DNA from: Armillaria gallica
Lineage: Eukaryota > Basidiomycota > Agaricomycetes > Agaricales > Physalacriaceae
Direction: 5' to 3'
NCBI GenBank assembly: GCA_037576215.1
Contig: JBANDB010000004.1
Coordinates: 4,526,001-4,590,000 of the forward strand
Length of the DNA: 64,000 nucleotides
Part shown: in pieces, positions 47,031 to 58,895 of the stretch
How positions within the stretch are numbered: position 1 is the first letter of the stretch
Layout of the letters: every line of letters begins with the position of its first letter
The notes under the pieces: model-generated
Databases searched by the model: none
What the model was told of the DNA's origin: nothing
Seen by the model: only the letters and a program-made list of their open reading frames with translations
Program-made: the position numbers and the translations under genes

Positions 47031-47220
47031 TAAAATAGTGGGACAAGGGAAGAGGCGTGGAATCGGCGTGTAGAAGTACGACATTCTGTCATCAGACAGC
47101 GGTCGACGAACAAGGTGAAAAGATAACAGCGAAAATCGGGTGTCGGATATGTAGCATGCCTCGGACCTGGTACGATGATCGCATCAAAAACTCGGTAACG
47201 CTGTTCACTAAAGTTCACAC

Positions 47221-47320
47221 CCTCAGTAAAGGCGGAATGTTTGTCGGAGATCCATCGGAGGGCCCAATCAGCTTTGCGTTTGATGCAAGGAATGGTCTCG
47301 ATAGCGTCAAAGAAATGGGT
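47221..47320 (-). pseudogene. Fragment of ribonucleotide reductase small subunit (R2)
   Basis: About 32 codons read [20 protein letters not shown] followed by [12 protein letters not shown]. This matches the conserved R2 helix that in yeast and other eukaryotes reads [21 protein letters not shown]2 houses the di-iron tyrosyl radical that drives deoxynucleotide synthesis. None of the metal ligands flanking this helix, and no other R2 segment, is recognisable on either side, so it is a scrap, perhaps a single exon copied or left behind. It lies just upstream of the long gene on the same strand. Confidence 0.55.
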
Positions 47321-48055
47321 GGGGTTTTCAACACATGTGAACCACCGAAGATAATTCTGCAGGGGGTATTGAGGAAGAAGAGGACACAAAGTAAAAGAAC
47401 TACGAAAAAGTATGTTAGACATCGAATATTACATATACATAGGAATACAGAACACGCCATCGTATTCAAGGATCTCCATCCCGTCAGCCTCAAATGCTGC
47501 TCAGCCGAACGTGCATATCCTTGCTCACTGGAACACTATACATTGTCTCGGCGCAAAACTGGGCTCGCGGGCCAGCAGGGCAATATTGAGGTTGCGGCGA
47601 ACATTTTGTGGTCCATCTCACCAGAACGCGATCAAGGGAGCAACATAAGACGGCTCTTGATCTTCTTCAACAGAGCTCGCCAAATACTGCTCCTGAGGGC
47701 CTCGAGTTCCTCGTTTGCATCTCCAATGGCAAGAGTCTCAGGCGAGGGCTGCGAGGTTGCTGGAGTCACTGCAAGTTGCTGCGAAGATTTTAACGGGGTA
47801 CTTGTATACAGCGTACCTCTCTTTACTCCTCCCCTCTACCGTTCCCACATGGATCCGGCTCGTTAACACTGATCCCTGCATAAACGGCGCCGTTTCATGC
47901 ACGAGCGGATTGTTGTCGCAAGACAACGTAACTACTGAGCGCAGCATCATCGGCGAGTTCCTCTCTTCATTCACAGACCAACTTAGGTATGAACTTCACC
48001 TGCTCCCGTCGAGGTATGTCCTTCGCCGCTGTGACTGAGCGTTTGCAGTCCGTAA
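47321..48055. other. Stretch without a supportable gene
   Basis: A long plus-strand frame (47057-47866) is antisense to the R2 scrap and the first exon region of the long gene and is not supported. A minus-strand block near 47640-47760 (Leu/Glu-rich) may belong to an unresolved gene. Confidence 0.3.
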
Positions 48056-48463
48056 CTATCGCTGCTGTAGACGATAGGCTTTGGATTTCATTAGTTCTCT
48101 GTAATCGCGTCTCTCTTGTCGACGAAGAGCTGGCTGTAGTCTCGTATTCTTCCGCATATGTCTGCTCCCAGAGCCAGGTTCGGTACTAGATTCCAGATGG
48201 CGGTGTGGGTTCATGACTTGACTAAGGAGTTCAGACTTCGTCCGACTAAGATTAGTATAGCTGCTCTCGGGGACCTTGGCAAACATATCGCGCTGCCGCA
48301 CTGCTTCTAACACTGCATCCTCGAGCTTAGCGGCATCTGGAGGCGGCGGCTGTTGTCGATGGGGGGTTTCAGAGCTTGGTAGTGGTATTGAAAGGTGAGT
48401 ACCGGTTATCCTGAGTCGGCTGTATGATACGACGAGGTGATACACGGTCACGTTCAAGTTCAC
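48056..48463 (-). CDS. Unrecognised ORF, up to 135 codons
   Basis: Open frame with balanced codon use; a Pro/Ser-rich part is followed by a charged helical part (AAKLEDAVLEAVRQRDMF) and a basic C-terminus ending in RLQQR. Its start is not an ATG in the longest form, so it may be an internal exon. No domain recognised. Confidence 0.25.
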   Translation of the reverse strand: MNLNVTVYHLVVSYSRLRITGTHLSIPLPSSETPHRQQPPPPDAAKLEDAVLEAVRQRDMFAKVPESSYTNLSRTKSELLSQVMNPHRHLESSTEPGSGSRHMRKNTRLQPALRRQERRDYRELMKSKAYRLQQR

Positions 48464-49355
48464 TCTGAGAGACGCTGAGAATAGATCGAAGTATTACAAA
48501 AATATCTGCTAATAATTTTGATTTAATCAATTTATTTTTACTTTAATGAAATTACTCACAGTTATGCGTTCTCCTTCAAAAAAGTCACGTCTGCACCGCT
48601 ACGACATCGTCTAATCCACGTGCATGAGCCATGCATGGATCGACGTGAGTAGTAGACACGTCAGACTTTCCTCTTACTCTGCAGCAACTTCCTCTCTTCC
48701 TTAACCCATCGGGTGGGGGAACGTGATGACTAAGTGGACGAGTAAAGGAATAGGGAGTATCCATGAATATATTGCGGGAATCGAAACGACGCTCGAGAAG
48801 GGAGGGAAAGGCGATCAAGACAGGCAGTTCCTCTGACCTGCTAGTCACCACGTATAAGGAGTATCGTCTCGGGGTATCATCGCAAGCAGTGGCCAGCAAG
48901 TCCTGGTATCTGATAGAGCGTGTAAGGGGGAGAGATAGTTGTTCCTCCTTGGCAGCGCCGTTATACGAGCCTCTTCAACTCCATGTTTCCACTCGGAGTG
49001 CACCAAGTCAGGACCAAGAGGACTGCCCTTCGCGTACACCTCCGGATGGAAAAACGAAGAACATATCAGGTTATGGTTGGACTTGAAGGCAAACCATATT
49101 TGGTATTCGTTTGAAGCGACGCGTAGGGAGGCGCTAATTTGAACAACGATCCCATTAGCTTGACACAGTCAATGAGCATTCAAATCGCACCTGTCTTCCA
49201 TTATCTGCAAGTAAAAAACGATCTTGTCCAGCGAACAATACACAACATTGCAGTGTGCGGCGGATCTTGCTTCCTTCGAGCGTTACCGGCATGGCAGAAA
49301 TGATATTCATGATCCTGTAATGGTTCCGTGAGGTCGATGGACGTGGAGAGTGTGG
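48464..49355. other. Intergenic stretch
   Basis: Includes an AT-rich run at 48490-48560. No gene or repeat recognised. Confidence 0.4.
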
Positions 49356-49943
49356 TCATCCAAGAGTAATGGTATAGGATCTAGAGCTCGTGAGTAAAGA
49401 CTGTTGACAAGAAAGGGCTACACGCCTCACCCAAGGTGCCAGATACGCAGCGTTCAGTGACGGTACGACTTGGTCGGCAGGAAAGGAAATGATGTGCTTA
49501 TCTGCCTCGTCAACGAGTAAGTGGTCCTTCCATCTGAGCCGCACTCGGAATTGGAAGCAAGTGGGCAGGTATCAAAGGGTGAAGCGCGTTCTTGCAGGAG
49601 CCACTGGCAGCATATACTTGATGTTTGTGAGTCGCTTCGGCAAGTGGGAGAAGAACAGCAGATGTGAGCTCGGCGAGGTCCAGCTGTGGCTTATACAGGA
49701 ATTTGAACAAAAGTTCAAGTGTCCTGGACGATTCAGGAAGGCGATCGTCTTGAAGGGGGATGCGACCTCTGCTTCCTTCGCGAAAACAGCGCAAATCGGG
49801 AGCTTGAAAAACAAGCTCCCATCAGATTGCGGTGTCCGATAGCCTAAATATACTAGAGAGAAGATGATGTGAGAATTGAGGGTGATATTGGCGATGTAGC
49901 CGGAAGCGGACGGGTAGGTATATGGACGTGTCTGCGTCTGCAA
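49356..49943 (-). pseudogene. BTB/POZ-domain relic
   Basis: Two frames on the minus strand carry pieces of the BTB pattern common in mushroom proteins: SDGSLFFKL (about 49835) for the first strand and helix, and ESSRTLELLFKFLYKPQLDL with LAEATHKHQVYAASGSC (about 49610-49720) for the later helices. In family members these lie in one frame, as in SDGVLFxxHR...LTExSxTLELLxQFxYP...LAEAAEKYxV. A frameshift near 49780 is needed to connect them, and the sequence downstream to 49356 is not recognised. BTB domains mediate dimerisation and cullin-3 contacts. The assignment is moderate. Confidence 0.5.
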
Positions 49944-50440
49944 ATGAGACTGTAAGTGGATTAGACTGTGTCAGGACCAGACGACGGTGCACTTACATCT
50001 GGACAAGGTGGTAGTTGGTGAGGGACCAGGCATCAAAGTTCAAGTCGCCGGATTTCTGGCACAGCCACTATGTTTTCTTTCGGGCTCACTGTGACTTACC
50101 TGCCACTTTACCCATTGGAAACCGGAAGAGCAATACTATGGTCATATTGAACTCTTTCTCTCTCTCCTCCTGGGCAGCCGCTGTGCTTAGACTCACGAGA
50201 ACTCGGCAGGAATGCACAGTCATTTGTCAATGTTATAGGACGAGGGTCTACTGGGAACCCCATTCGAGTCTCCGTAGCATTGATACTTGGGAATCAATTA
50301 GATCTCCAAGCACGGTTTTCCCTCATTGAAATTGTGTCTTTGTACTTAAGCAGAGAAATTCTTCAGAGTTCAACCTCGATGTTGTAACACTACGTGTAAA
50401 AATTTGGGAATTTTTTGACAAAGGTGAGCCCATTTTCCAA
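49944..50440. other. Intergenic stretch
   Basis: No gene recognised before the MITE. Confidence 0.4.
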
Positions 50441-50442
50441 TA

Positions 50443-50821
50443 CTGTACGTGAGTGTAGGGAGGAAACCGTAACGCGTAACGCTGACCCCGTTGCGTTGCT
50501 TATTTGGCCCTGCATAACGCATAACACTCGCTCCGTTTCCAACTTTTATCGTTACTATTTCACAAAAAATCGGAAAAATGCTAAATAAAATCGTTAAAAA
50601 ATTCCACCTAGTTCTCTGTACAGCTCCTAAGGAAATTAAGTTGTTATGTTATCATCCTCGACGACTATAGCTTTATTTCCATCAAAGTAAACAGTGCGAA
50701 GTCTATTGCCTCGTTGCTTAGATTGGAAACCGTAACGCATAACGCGAGGGTCGTTTCCGAGTTTCTTCGAATCCTGACCGTAACACTCGGATTTGCGTTG
50801 CCTCCCTACACTCACGTACAG
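50443..50821. mobile_element. TA-flanked MITE (Tc1/mariner-like), 379 bp
   Basis: Ends read CTGTACGTGAGTGTAGGG on both strands (inverted repeat of about 21 bp, extending with mismatches) and are flanked by TA at 50441-50442 and 50822-50823, the duplication made by Tc1/mariner transposases. Subterminal GTAACGCRTAACGC words occur in both arms. No coding capacity. Confidence 0.8.
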
Positions 50822-50823
50822 TA

Positions 50824-51801
50824 TACCTTCCCAAAATCATCCTGTTTATCGTATTCATCTCCCGGTGTCGATATGATACGGCGGAACCAGACAAGAAGAC
50901 AGAGATCGAGCATCTCGAGGATATGTTGAATACGCCACCAGCCGGAAAGACTATCAACGCTGACAAAGGGCGGCCTACCCTGGAACATGGTCCTGAGCTG
51001 AAGCGGTTTCTAAGAATCTAATGGAAAAACGGACATGGAAAGAAGCAGACAAACCTGTTAAGATCTCTTTACCAAATGGCGACGTACTAGAATCCTAGTA
51101 TTGCGTGGTGAGCTTGTACAATTGCATGTTCCGTAAATCTTTTAAGTGCTCTGTTTTACAGGAATGTCACAGTTGGGAGTATGGAGATTTTGGCTATCAG
51201 AGGCAAATCACCAAGCCCTGGATCCAGACATGACAAGGGCTATCCTTAACGAAGATCGGCGATATTCCATCGGGTAAGCGGATCTGTAGTACTTGCATTG
51301 CTTCTTTCATGCGACTGATTTATTCGTGAAGCAAGTACAACTGACTCAAACGTCCTGAACGACGTTATCTCTACGACCGCGAACACGAGGTGTCCCTGAA
51401 ATCAAGTGCGAGGTACATAGACCGTCCACGGTCGGATGCCAATATGGTATCTATAGAATGGTGGTCGTCCTCCCCATAGACGATGAATGTGCGGACCGGT
51501 AATATCTGGCCCATCGAACCGACGCCTAGGAGAATGCTGTTTCAGTTTACAACCGCGGCCTTGGTCCGATTTTAGGACGTGATCCAAACATCCAGACCTA
51601 AATCGTCTCGAATACATGAGTAACATGCTCAACGCGCGCCCATCTTTCAAGGGTTCAAATCCGACCTATCGTTTCATCTCCTGCCATTCATCACATATCT
51701 TCTCTGCTCTCTAGGACACGTAAAACCCTTCGCCGCGTCGGTCACGGAGCAGTCAACACTATGGTGGTCACTCAGCTGCGTGTTTTCTGAATATATACAC
51801 G
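50824..51801. other. Intergenic stretch
   Basis: A GGTTCAAATCC word at 51651-51661 looks like a tRNA B box, but no cloverleaf can be folded around it. No gene recognised. Confidence 0.35.
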
Positions 51802-52049
51802 ATGACTGAAACAATTCAAGTTTCGTTCCCGTCGGTTAACGATCTCGCGAAGACAACCGAGTTTGAGCGTTGGCGGCAAGACGTCCGAGTTTCTGGTCAT
51901 GAGTCAGACGCTGATGGTTTTTTTTTTGAACTGCTTTCGGGGATTAGTATACTAACGTGTTACGGCTTATAGACGATGGCACCATCACTTCCCCTGGCAC
52001 TTCTTGCAAAGATCGTGTTCTTACTCCTGATTATTTCCCAAAATCCTGA
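51802..52049 (+). CDS. Small hypothetical protein, 63 aa
   Basis: Exon 1 51802-51916 and exon 2 51973-52049 (TGA) join in phase 1 to 64 codons. The 56-nt intron has a near-ideal branch site CTAAC, 14 nt before TATAG, and a poly-T tract at its 5' end. The protein is acidic in the middle (GHESDADDDG). It is too short for the usual ORF length cut-off and could extend with a further exon. No family recognised. Confidence 0.4.
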
Positions 52050-52737
52050 CACGAGGGAAGTCGTCCCGCTACAATAGCCACAATGCCATTTGAATCCTAC
52101 GAAAAGCGTTAGATACGGTACGAGAGAACAGTTGAATAAACATGCACAAGGCAAAAATGTACCAGGAGGTGGGCTGTCAGCCACAGATACTTTACACGTT
52201 GTACATACAGCCCTTGTTCTCGACTGCAATAAAGCTTATTTCTTGACATCCAGACCGTGAGAAAGAATCGGGGACCCGGTGCTTGCCGCCGCTACCTGAC
52301 ATCTAATCTAATCCACAAGACAGCGGTCAATCGTCGTTTACTCTGAGTCTTTTGGAGTCTTGGACCCTTCAGAAAGAATCGACCATATGAAGGAGAATAT
52401 TGCCATAGAAAAGACGGTATAGACGTATGAAAGACAACGTGAGCTAAGCAGGGACTAGTGACAACCGACGGGCGTCAACGTCAATAGAAACGGTGGTTCT
52501 AATAGAAGGAAGTCCCGGAAGCCATGAATAGATAAGCAAACGGTAAAGTAACACTGAGATAGTGAGTCTGCTGCAGAGTGCGTCAAAACTGCTGGAGCCT
52601 GCTGGGAAACGATGTAGGTCCTGAGAGTATCGCAAGGTCTCCTCTCCACCAAAAAGCCTTGTCCAGTCCCAAGGCCATGATTTCAACCATGTAACAACCG
52701 TCTACGTTCCAAGGAACTTCGTGAGCCCCTTTGCCTC
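52050..52737. other. Intergenic stretch with a repeated motif
   Basis: Carries the second copy of GAAAGAATCGGGGAC at 52261-52275 followed by GCCGCCGCTACCTGA. Otherwise no gene recognised. Confidence 0.4.
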
Positions 52738-54433
52738 TCAAAGTTTGTTTGAATCCAAATCGGTATTGAATCGGTAGTCAAGGCCAACGATAACATTCTG
52801 TTCGGGAATCTTCTCTTTCTCAGCAAAGATTGTTATATCTTGTTTTATGACTGGGTTGGTACTAGTTCCTTTAATCTGTTGATAGACGATGAGCTGAAAG
52901 AAAGATCGATGAGCTATATTCTTGAGAGGCAGTGCTTCCATAGCTGAAAGGAGTCAGATAAGATAAAAGCAGGCACCAAAAGGCAAACCTTCAGACACTT
53001 TACAATGACCGTGGTGATCCTTCCAATCCTCATCTTGGCAGTTCAAGTCACAATAGAATTTGACACCGCATCGTGTACAGATTTTGTAGTGGCCATCGGG
53101 GAGCCCATCCGAAGAACACTGCATGCACGTTTAGGTCCATGCTAGCGAATTGTAAAGTAGAGAGAAAGAAAAGGGAGACTGACATTGGGATTTCCACATA
53201 CAATTCCTGCACGCCAGCCGTCATACATGTCACCAAGAAATTTCGCAGTTTTTCTTAAACCCGTCAAAAAATCCTGGTTATTGAGCATACCACGTGGATC
53301 AAATGCACTCCTGAAAGGTTCCAGCTGCAGAAGATGTTTACGTATTTGACGAAGCACGGGTACCCAGACAAGATACCCTTCAAGATATCGAAGAACCATT
53401 TCTAAAGAACCGTTGAAGGCATCTTTAAAGTGAATAGGGAGGCGGCCCGACAAAACGATAATGAAGGCTCTCTTCAAATCTTGAAGTAAACCTCGCCCAA
53501 GCATCTCTGCGACTATTTCATAATGCATGTACGGAACAAGTACGGAAGAACTTGCAAGACGTAGTCCAAGGCCTGTACCAAGCACTGCGACACGGTGACA
53601 TTTTGCGACTGTTTCTCCTTCGTCAGCCGCTTGAATATGGACGCAATCCATCGTACAGAGACTGGAGCGTAGAAGGAGTCGTCCTTAGAGGCGTTTGGGA
53701 CGATGAGCAGAAGGGAGCCCAAGATGCAGTGGAGCCTATAGAGATAGTCTGCAGGGCGTGCATTAGGAGGGTGATGCCCACCTGGAAATTCGCACATTAA
53801 TGACTCTATGATGGAAGTGGGTACGCGTGGTGCAATGGTTTTGACTTGAATGTCCAGCATCTGCGGATCCAGTTCTGACAAACGCGAGACAATATGGAAG
53901 AAATTTTGGCGGAATGGTTGATAGCAGAGCGTCAAAAGCCATGCCCGGATGCACAAAACATAGAAAGCGAGCTTTTCTGCCATGGCGGAGCAGATGGATG
54001 CTTCAGACGAGAGTGTCTCGAGGAAATGAAGTACCGGTAATCCCACGGATCTCCCACTACAGCCTGGATCTGAGAGACGAACGGAAGATTCCAGGGGACT
54101 CTCATCAGTGCCAACGTTTAGGATACACTTTCTGATAATGTCCTGAACCCAGGGATACACCAATTCCCATAGCATGGCAAGTTCCCTAACGACGGCACCG
54201 ATATGAACGTCCCCAGCTTTACAGCTGAGAGCGACGATGTCAACCATGCGACTGATGAACGCTTTCTCTTAATGGAAATGCTCGTCGTTCTGCGGAGGGC
54301 CGACTTCTTTCAGCTTTTTCATCGCGTCCGCGATCGCGCCACGAATTCGCTACAAGGCAGCATATTCATCAGTAACCATGCAGTGACTAAAAAAAATAGA
54401 GAGCTGTACCTTGAGGTGTATGGATTCTCTCAT
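52738..54433 (-). CDS. MYND zinc-finger protein, mushroom type
   Basis: Minus-strand exons run from a short ATG exon at 54433 through a long helical region (about 54330-53190) to a MYND finger and a C-terminal tail. The finger, split from the preceding exon by an intron, reads CGNPNC...CTRCGVKFYC then CQDEDWKDHHGHC (about 53000-53190), with all eight Cys/His ligands of the C4-C2HC pattern. MYND fingers bind proline-rich partners. The last exon (52738-52947) is joined in frame by a GTTTGC...TTTCAG intron. A TAA at 54269-54271 falls in the reading frame eight codons before ATG 54247, so translation may start there or the copy may be damaged. The junction near 53530-53560 is not resolved. Large MYND families of unknown role are typical of Agaricomycetes. 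Confidence 0.7.
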
Positions 54434-56344
54434 CGCAACCTACAATCGAAAGGAAGAAACTGTGTATGATAAAAAAAGGCGAAAAGATAGCAATTGGTTA
54501 CGGCGGATTTTGCCCGTGACAATGAGTCATTCTCATTATTTTGGGAAGCGATTGCGCTTCAATCAGAATACGGTAAATCGCTCACAGTAGGTCGGCCCTG
54601 AAGTGTGTCGTGAGACAATTGCAGGGTGTTGAGATGTCCTTTGCCGAGTTCCAAGACGCCGCTGAGGAGGACATTCTTAACGCGACAAGACATGATACTA
54701 CTAGCTGGTGAAGGACAATGCATTTGCGTGGTAGGTCCGAGTCCTATGTTTCTTCTAATCCCGATTAGATTTTATCCATGTAGTGGCGGCTGCGCGCCTG
54801 TCCCCGATTCTTTCACTTTGATGGCCATGGCACTGCTTACAAATGGAAGTAAATGCATATATTTAATTCTCAACAACGTATAGACAGTAAAAAAGGGCAG
54901 ATAACTGAATTCGACAAAGATACCGAAGGAGGACCGTTAGCAAGAAGACAAAAGCAAAGAAGAAGATGGCACGGAAACGGTTATCGTTTGACCAACGCTG
55001 GCCAAATCGGCAAGAGATTCACGTGTCAGCGAGAATGAATTCGTATTAATATCACCACCGCCGTCGCTTATCTAAACGTCACCTTCAGCTTACAATTCTT
55101 ACTCCCACTGGGCGAGGCTGTACTGTCCATTTAATACAATTTATCCCAGTAACTACTGAGGAACGTCAAATACAATTTACCCTGTAACTACTGAAGCTGT
55201 CAAAAATACAATTCGTACAGTCTGTAAAATTGTATTTATATTGATGTGTTCTCGGTGAAATATATTTCAGATTGATTTTCGGCCGCTGTATGTATGTGTC
55301 GTATTAATCCCATCGGTCCGCTCTCAGCTACGTCATCAGTGCACGCAAGTGTACCAGATTGGTGCCGAATTTCCCGTGTTTCCCCGCCCTCCCATTCATC
55401 GCTTGGGTCCCAAAAAAAGAAACGCAGGCCCGAAAATAATATTCCACGCACTGCTCAACACTCACCCATGGCATATTTTGGGTGAATGCGTCGACGTGCA
55501 CTTGGATGTGCCTACCATGGGAATATAGTATTCCCAATCCGGAATCTTGGACAAAATATTTATATAATCTGTTCTTTTAGATATAATGTGCACTGGTATA
55601 ATATATGAAGACTCTGTAAGCTTCTTTCTCAATGCATGTAGGACTAGTGAGAGAAGAACATTTCAAGCTGATTTCTGGAATTTGCCAGACAGCCCCTAAA
55701 TCACTCGCAGTGACCAATGGGTCACAATTGTACAGTCAATGTAGCTCTTCTAATGTGCAATTTTTTACCAGATGGTGTCTATTAGTATTCACATCTTATA
55801 TATAGCTTTTTTGTCCCCATTCTGCATCTGATTCAAAGATAAATATGAATTACATTGTGAAATGCAAATGCAACACATCCTTCACCCCACAGTACACATT
55901 CAAACAAGAATACAGAGTCAGTAAAAGTATGGATTTCACTTATTCTGGGTGGCATATATCTGAAAAGGCATCTGCCCTGAGCCTCCAAGGCAATAACTTT
56001 TTTCCAGTGAGACAATCAGACAAAAGTGCACCAAGGTAGAATATGAACATACATTTTCTAAGCAATGAAGTGAATAACGAGGTTTATACAAGTGGATCTC
56101 TGTAAATTGGACACTATTTTTGGACAATATAAAGCATAATATTGCATATGCACCTCATCCGGACCTTGGTGATGGTATATGGAGCTGCACAAAATGGATA
56201 TACTCTAACAAATAGCCCAAAATGCAGTTTATCAACTATGAAACACATATTAATCAAGGTTGGGATGTATTTCATACACAAAAAACTACATACATATACT
56301 CTATACTACCATGATACTATATTCCAATGATTTTTGAGGCCACA
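54434..56344. other. Intergenic, repeat-rich stretch
   Basis: The third copy of the GAAAGAATCGGGGAC motif is here in reverse (54800-54814). Two tandem copies of a 35-bp unit containing ATACAATTTA and GTAACTACTGA lie at about 55134-55203. From about 55560 onward CpG becomes rare. No gene recognised. Confidence 0.4.
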
Positions 56345-57340
56345 GAAGGGATGAATTGAGTAGAGGATGCATCCTGAGCATGTATTCTGCTTGCTCAATC
56401 ACTCCGGTCTGTGAAACCACAGAGTGATCAAGTGGCTGTGTCACTTCTTTTCTGCTTCTTTCCCTCACCATATGCCTATCGCATAGTTCCCCATCTGCCT
56501 CCCTTGCCCATTTCAATGGACCCAAGGTATATTTTATTTACTTATCATGTCAATACAATCTTTATAGATACTTTTAACACATTGGTGGCCCCCAAACAGC
56601 CAGATACCATGCATACTGGCCATGCATAAGCCCTCACATGAGACAGCATTATTAGCTCCATCCTGGATGATGAGAAATGCTACCACTATATTTGCTATTA
56701 ACTATGATGCCCACCAATGCCCAATCCCATTCCTGTTATGACCCACCTCACATTGAAATTGGAGCCAATCTGCGCTGACCCCAGCTTGCAAATGCACCAA
56801 TGACACTAGGTCCAACCTGAAAACAACATCAACTGCCATCTGCAGCCAGGAAAGCAATGCACACCTGATGGTGACAGCAATGGCATGAGGGGTGGGGAGG
56901 CTTTGAGCATGAAGCAAAGTCTTACAAAGTCATAGCCAAGAGATGGAGTGGAAGGTGAGGGTGTGCCAGAGAGGTGCAGAAGGGTGGATGGGTGCAAGTG
57001 AGGTCGGGATGCGAATGGCAACAACATGCATGCCTTTTTAGAAAATATTATGTTGTGATGAACATGCCCAAATTCATGGCTACATGACCACAGGTACTCC
57101 CACTGCTACTCACTGCTTGGCATCATCACCATTGCATGCCTACTCCCTCAGCCTGTCCCAACGCACACATTCTCCTGCATGTCTCACCTCTTTTGGCAGT
57201 GCAATAACCCCATGTCCTCACAGTCCTCATTTTTGACCATACCTGATAGTGATGGCCACCGTCAATGCCTACAGCCCACCATGCCCACCCACTGGCACAT
57301 ATTTTATTGTTGATTATTTATATATATTCAAATACTACAT
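56345..57340 (+). repeat. Dispersed repeat, CpG-poor copy
   Basis: Relative of 15550-16870 in the same orientation. Matching segments include GAGTAGAGGATGCAT (56358), GATCAAGTGGCTGTGTC (56427) and AGATACTTTTAACACAT (56566). CG in the other copy is replaced by CA or TG here. Short frames inside are not considered coding. Confidence 0.6.
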
Positions 57341-57618
57341 GTATTTATTTATTTAATAATACAAGATTATCTTAATACATGGCCAGGGAGGTAAAGGGGA
57401 CAGGATACATGATCAGAGATGACACTATCATTGGTTGCGACATGAAAGACAGGCTGACAGCCCTACTATAGTTATTGGAGAAATTGTACTTATGGTTGCC
57501 CGATAACTACTGGGAGAATTAAATTTACCTGTCAGGATAGGTTGTAGAACTGGTTAATCTATTCTTAGTAAAAAAAAATCATGTTAAAGCTGGAAAGCTG
57601 ACAAAATGTCAGTACCTC
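57341..57618. other. Repeat-like stretch
   Basis: AT-rich at first, low in CpG, with no recognisable gene. Confidence 0.35.
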
Positions 57619-57627
57619 ATAGCCTTG

Positions 57628-57727
57628 TAGACTCGAACCAGTCCCACTGCCAGTTGATGACAATTGATCAACTCAGGCAGGTGGATGTTGACTGACATCA
57701 ATCAAGCTGAGGAGTGGTTCGAGTCTA
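57628..57727. mobile_element. 100-bp MITE with 13-bp perfect ends and 9-bp duplication
   Basis: Both ends are TAGACTCGAACCA (13 bp perfect inverted repeat). ATAGCCTTG flanks it exactly on both sides (57619-57627 and 57728-57736). A 9-bp duplication is usual for Mutator-like elements, but such a short non-coding element cannot be assigned with certainty. Confidence 0.85.
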
Positions 57728-57736
57728 ATAGCCTTG

Positions 57737-58895
57737 CGACAGATTATGAATGGAATAGCACATGAAGGAGCTATGGTGCAAAAGCTTTGTGACCACCCTC
57801 CTTCATCATAGCAGAGTAGCCTTGATGATGGAATAATATGAGTCAAAGCAGCGAAAGAGAGATGTCCTATAGTAAGAAGCATTGCAATCCCTGTCTTCTG
57901 TTTATGATAATTTGGGCACTGTCCCTCGAAATATGTGTGTCCAGAGCAACCGGTGACAACATGGGATGCACTCAGAGACTCAATCAAGAAAGGGTGGCCA
58001 AGATATTACAAGGGTCCTAGTAAGAACTGTTGCAACTCATATTTTACTAGACACTGTCTTAGGACAAATGCTCCCTAAGTGAGGCCTAAGCAATGTGTGA
58101 CTCTGTGCAGTACTGTACTCTGGCCATTCAAATATTCAAGCTGGAGGTATGATATACACAGTTGGGCAGCACATTTGATTGCAGGTACAAGTCGCCATGG
58201 CCCCTATTTTGCACCTGGATGTCATCCAGCCTATTTGCACACAATCTATTGAAGTAGGGTCTCCTTGAGCAATCTACAGCTTTGCAAGATATACCCTGAG
58301 GCCATTCGAGGGAGGAGGAGTCAAGAAACAGGACCCCAAGAGTAAGTATCGATGACTGCAATAAAGTTTTATTACCCGACACTAGGAAAATCTGATTTTC
58401 TCTTTAAGCCCATTCTTTCCTGTTTGTCTGACCAGCTTCCTTGGTCTGTGTACTCTGAGCTAACAGTGAACTATTTCTTTTTGCTTTTTTTCTTATGTTA
58501 CCTGTGATGTCTACAGGACAGGTGATGGCACTCACTGGGCCATTTGTTACTTTCCCATCCTGGAGATCAAGAAAACATGACAGAAACGACACCTGTAGCT
58601 TTCTCGGCTTTTCTGCCACAGCTATACTTCGTCAAGACCAACTGGAATGGGGGAATGCTGTCTAGTGAAGTTAGAGGCTGAAGCTGACAAATACAAGTCA
58701 ACAGCTTGGCCAATGAAAACAAGGGCCTGCTAGTGCAAGCATTAGTAGCAAGCCCAGCACTGGTGACAGGGACATTGCTGGAAGGAGGCTGCTGACTGAT
58801 CATGTGCACTTACTTACCCTATAGTAGCTACTATAGAGGTTTACTGCTGGTTTTGCTGGGTTTCCATGGTCAGTTATCTGCCATGCCCATAAAGG
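57737..58895. other. CpG-poor, probably repeat-derived stretch
   Basis: No domain-bearing frame. It adjoins the Gypsy LTR; AAAGG at 58891-58895 should recur beyond the other end of that element as its target duplication. Confidence 0.35.

Noticed and set aside
47057..47866. 269-codon plus-strand ORF
   Set aside because: Starts at GTG, has no domain, and is antisense to the R2-like fragment and the 5' part of the long minus-strand gene.
51570..51665. Possible tRNA because of GGTTCAAATCC
   Set aside because: The flanking bases do not pair into a T arm and no A box or acceptor stem fits.
57626..57732. Possible pair of opposed tRNA-like genes because of GGTTCGAGTC
   Set aside because: The words are the perfect inverted ends of a 100-bp MITE with a 9-bp duplication; no cloverleaf forms.
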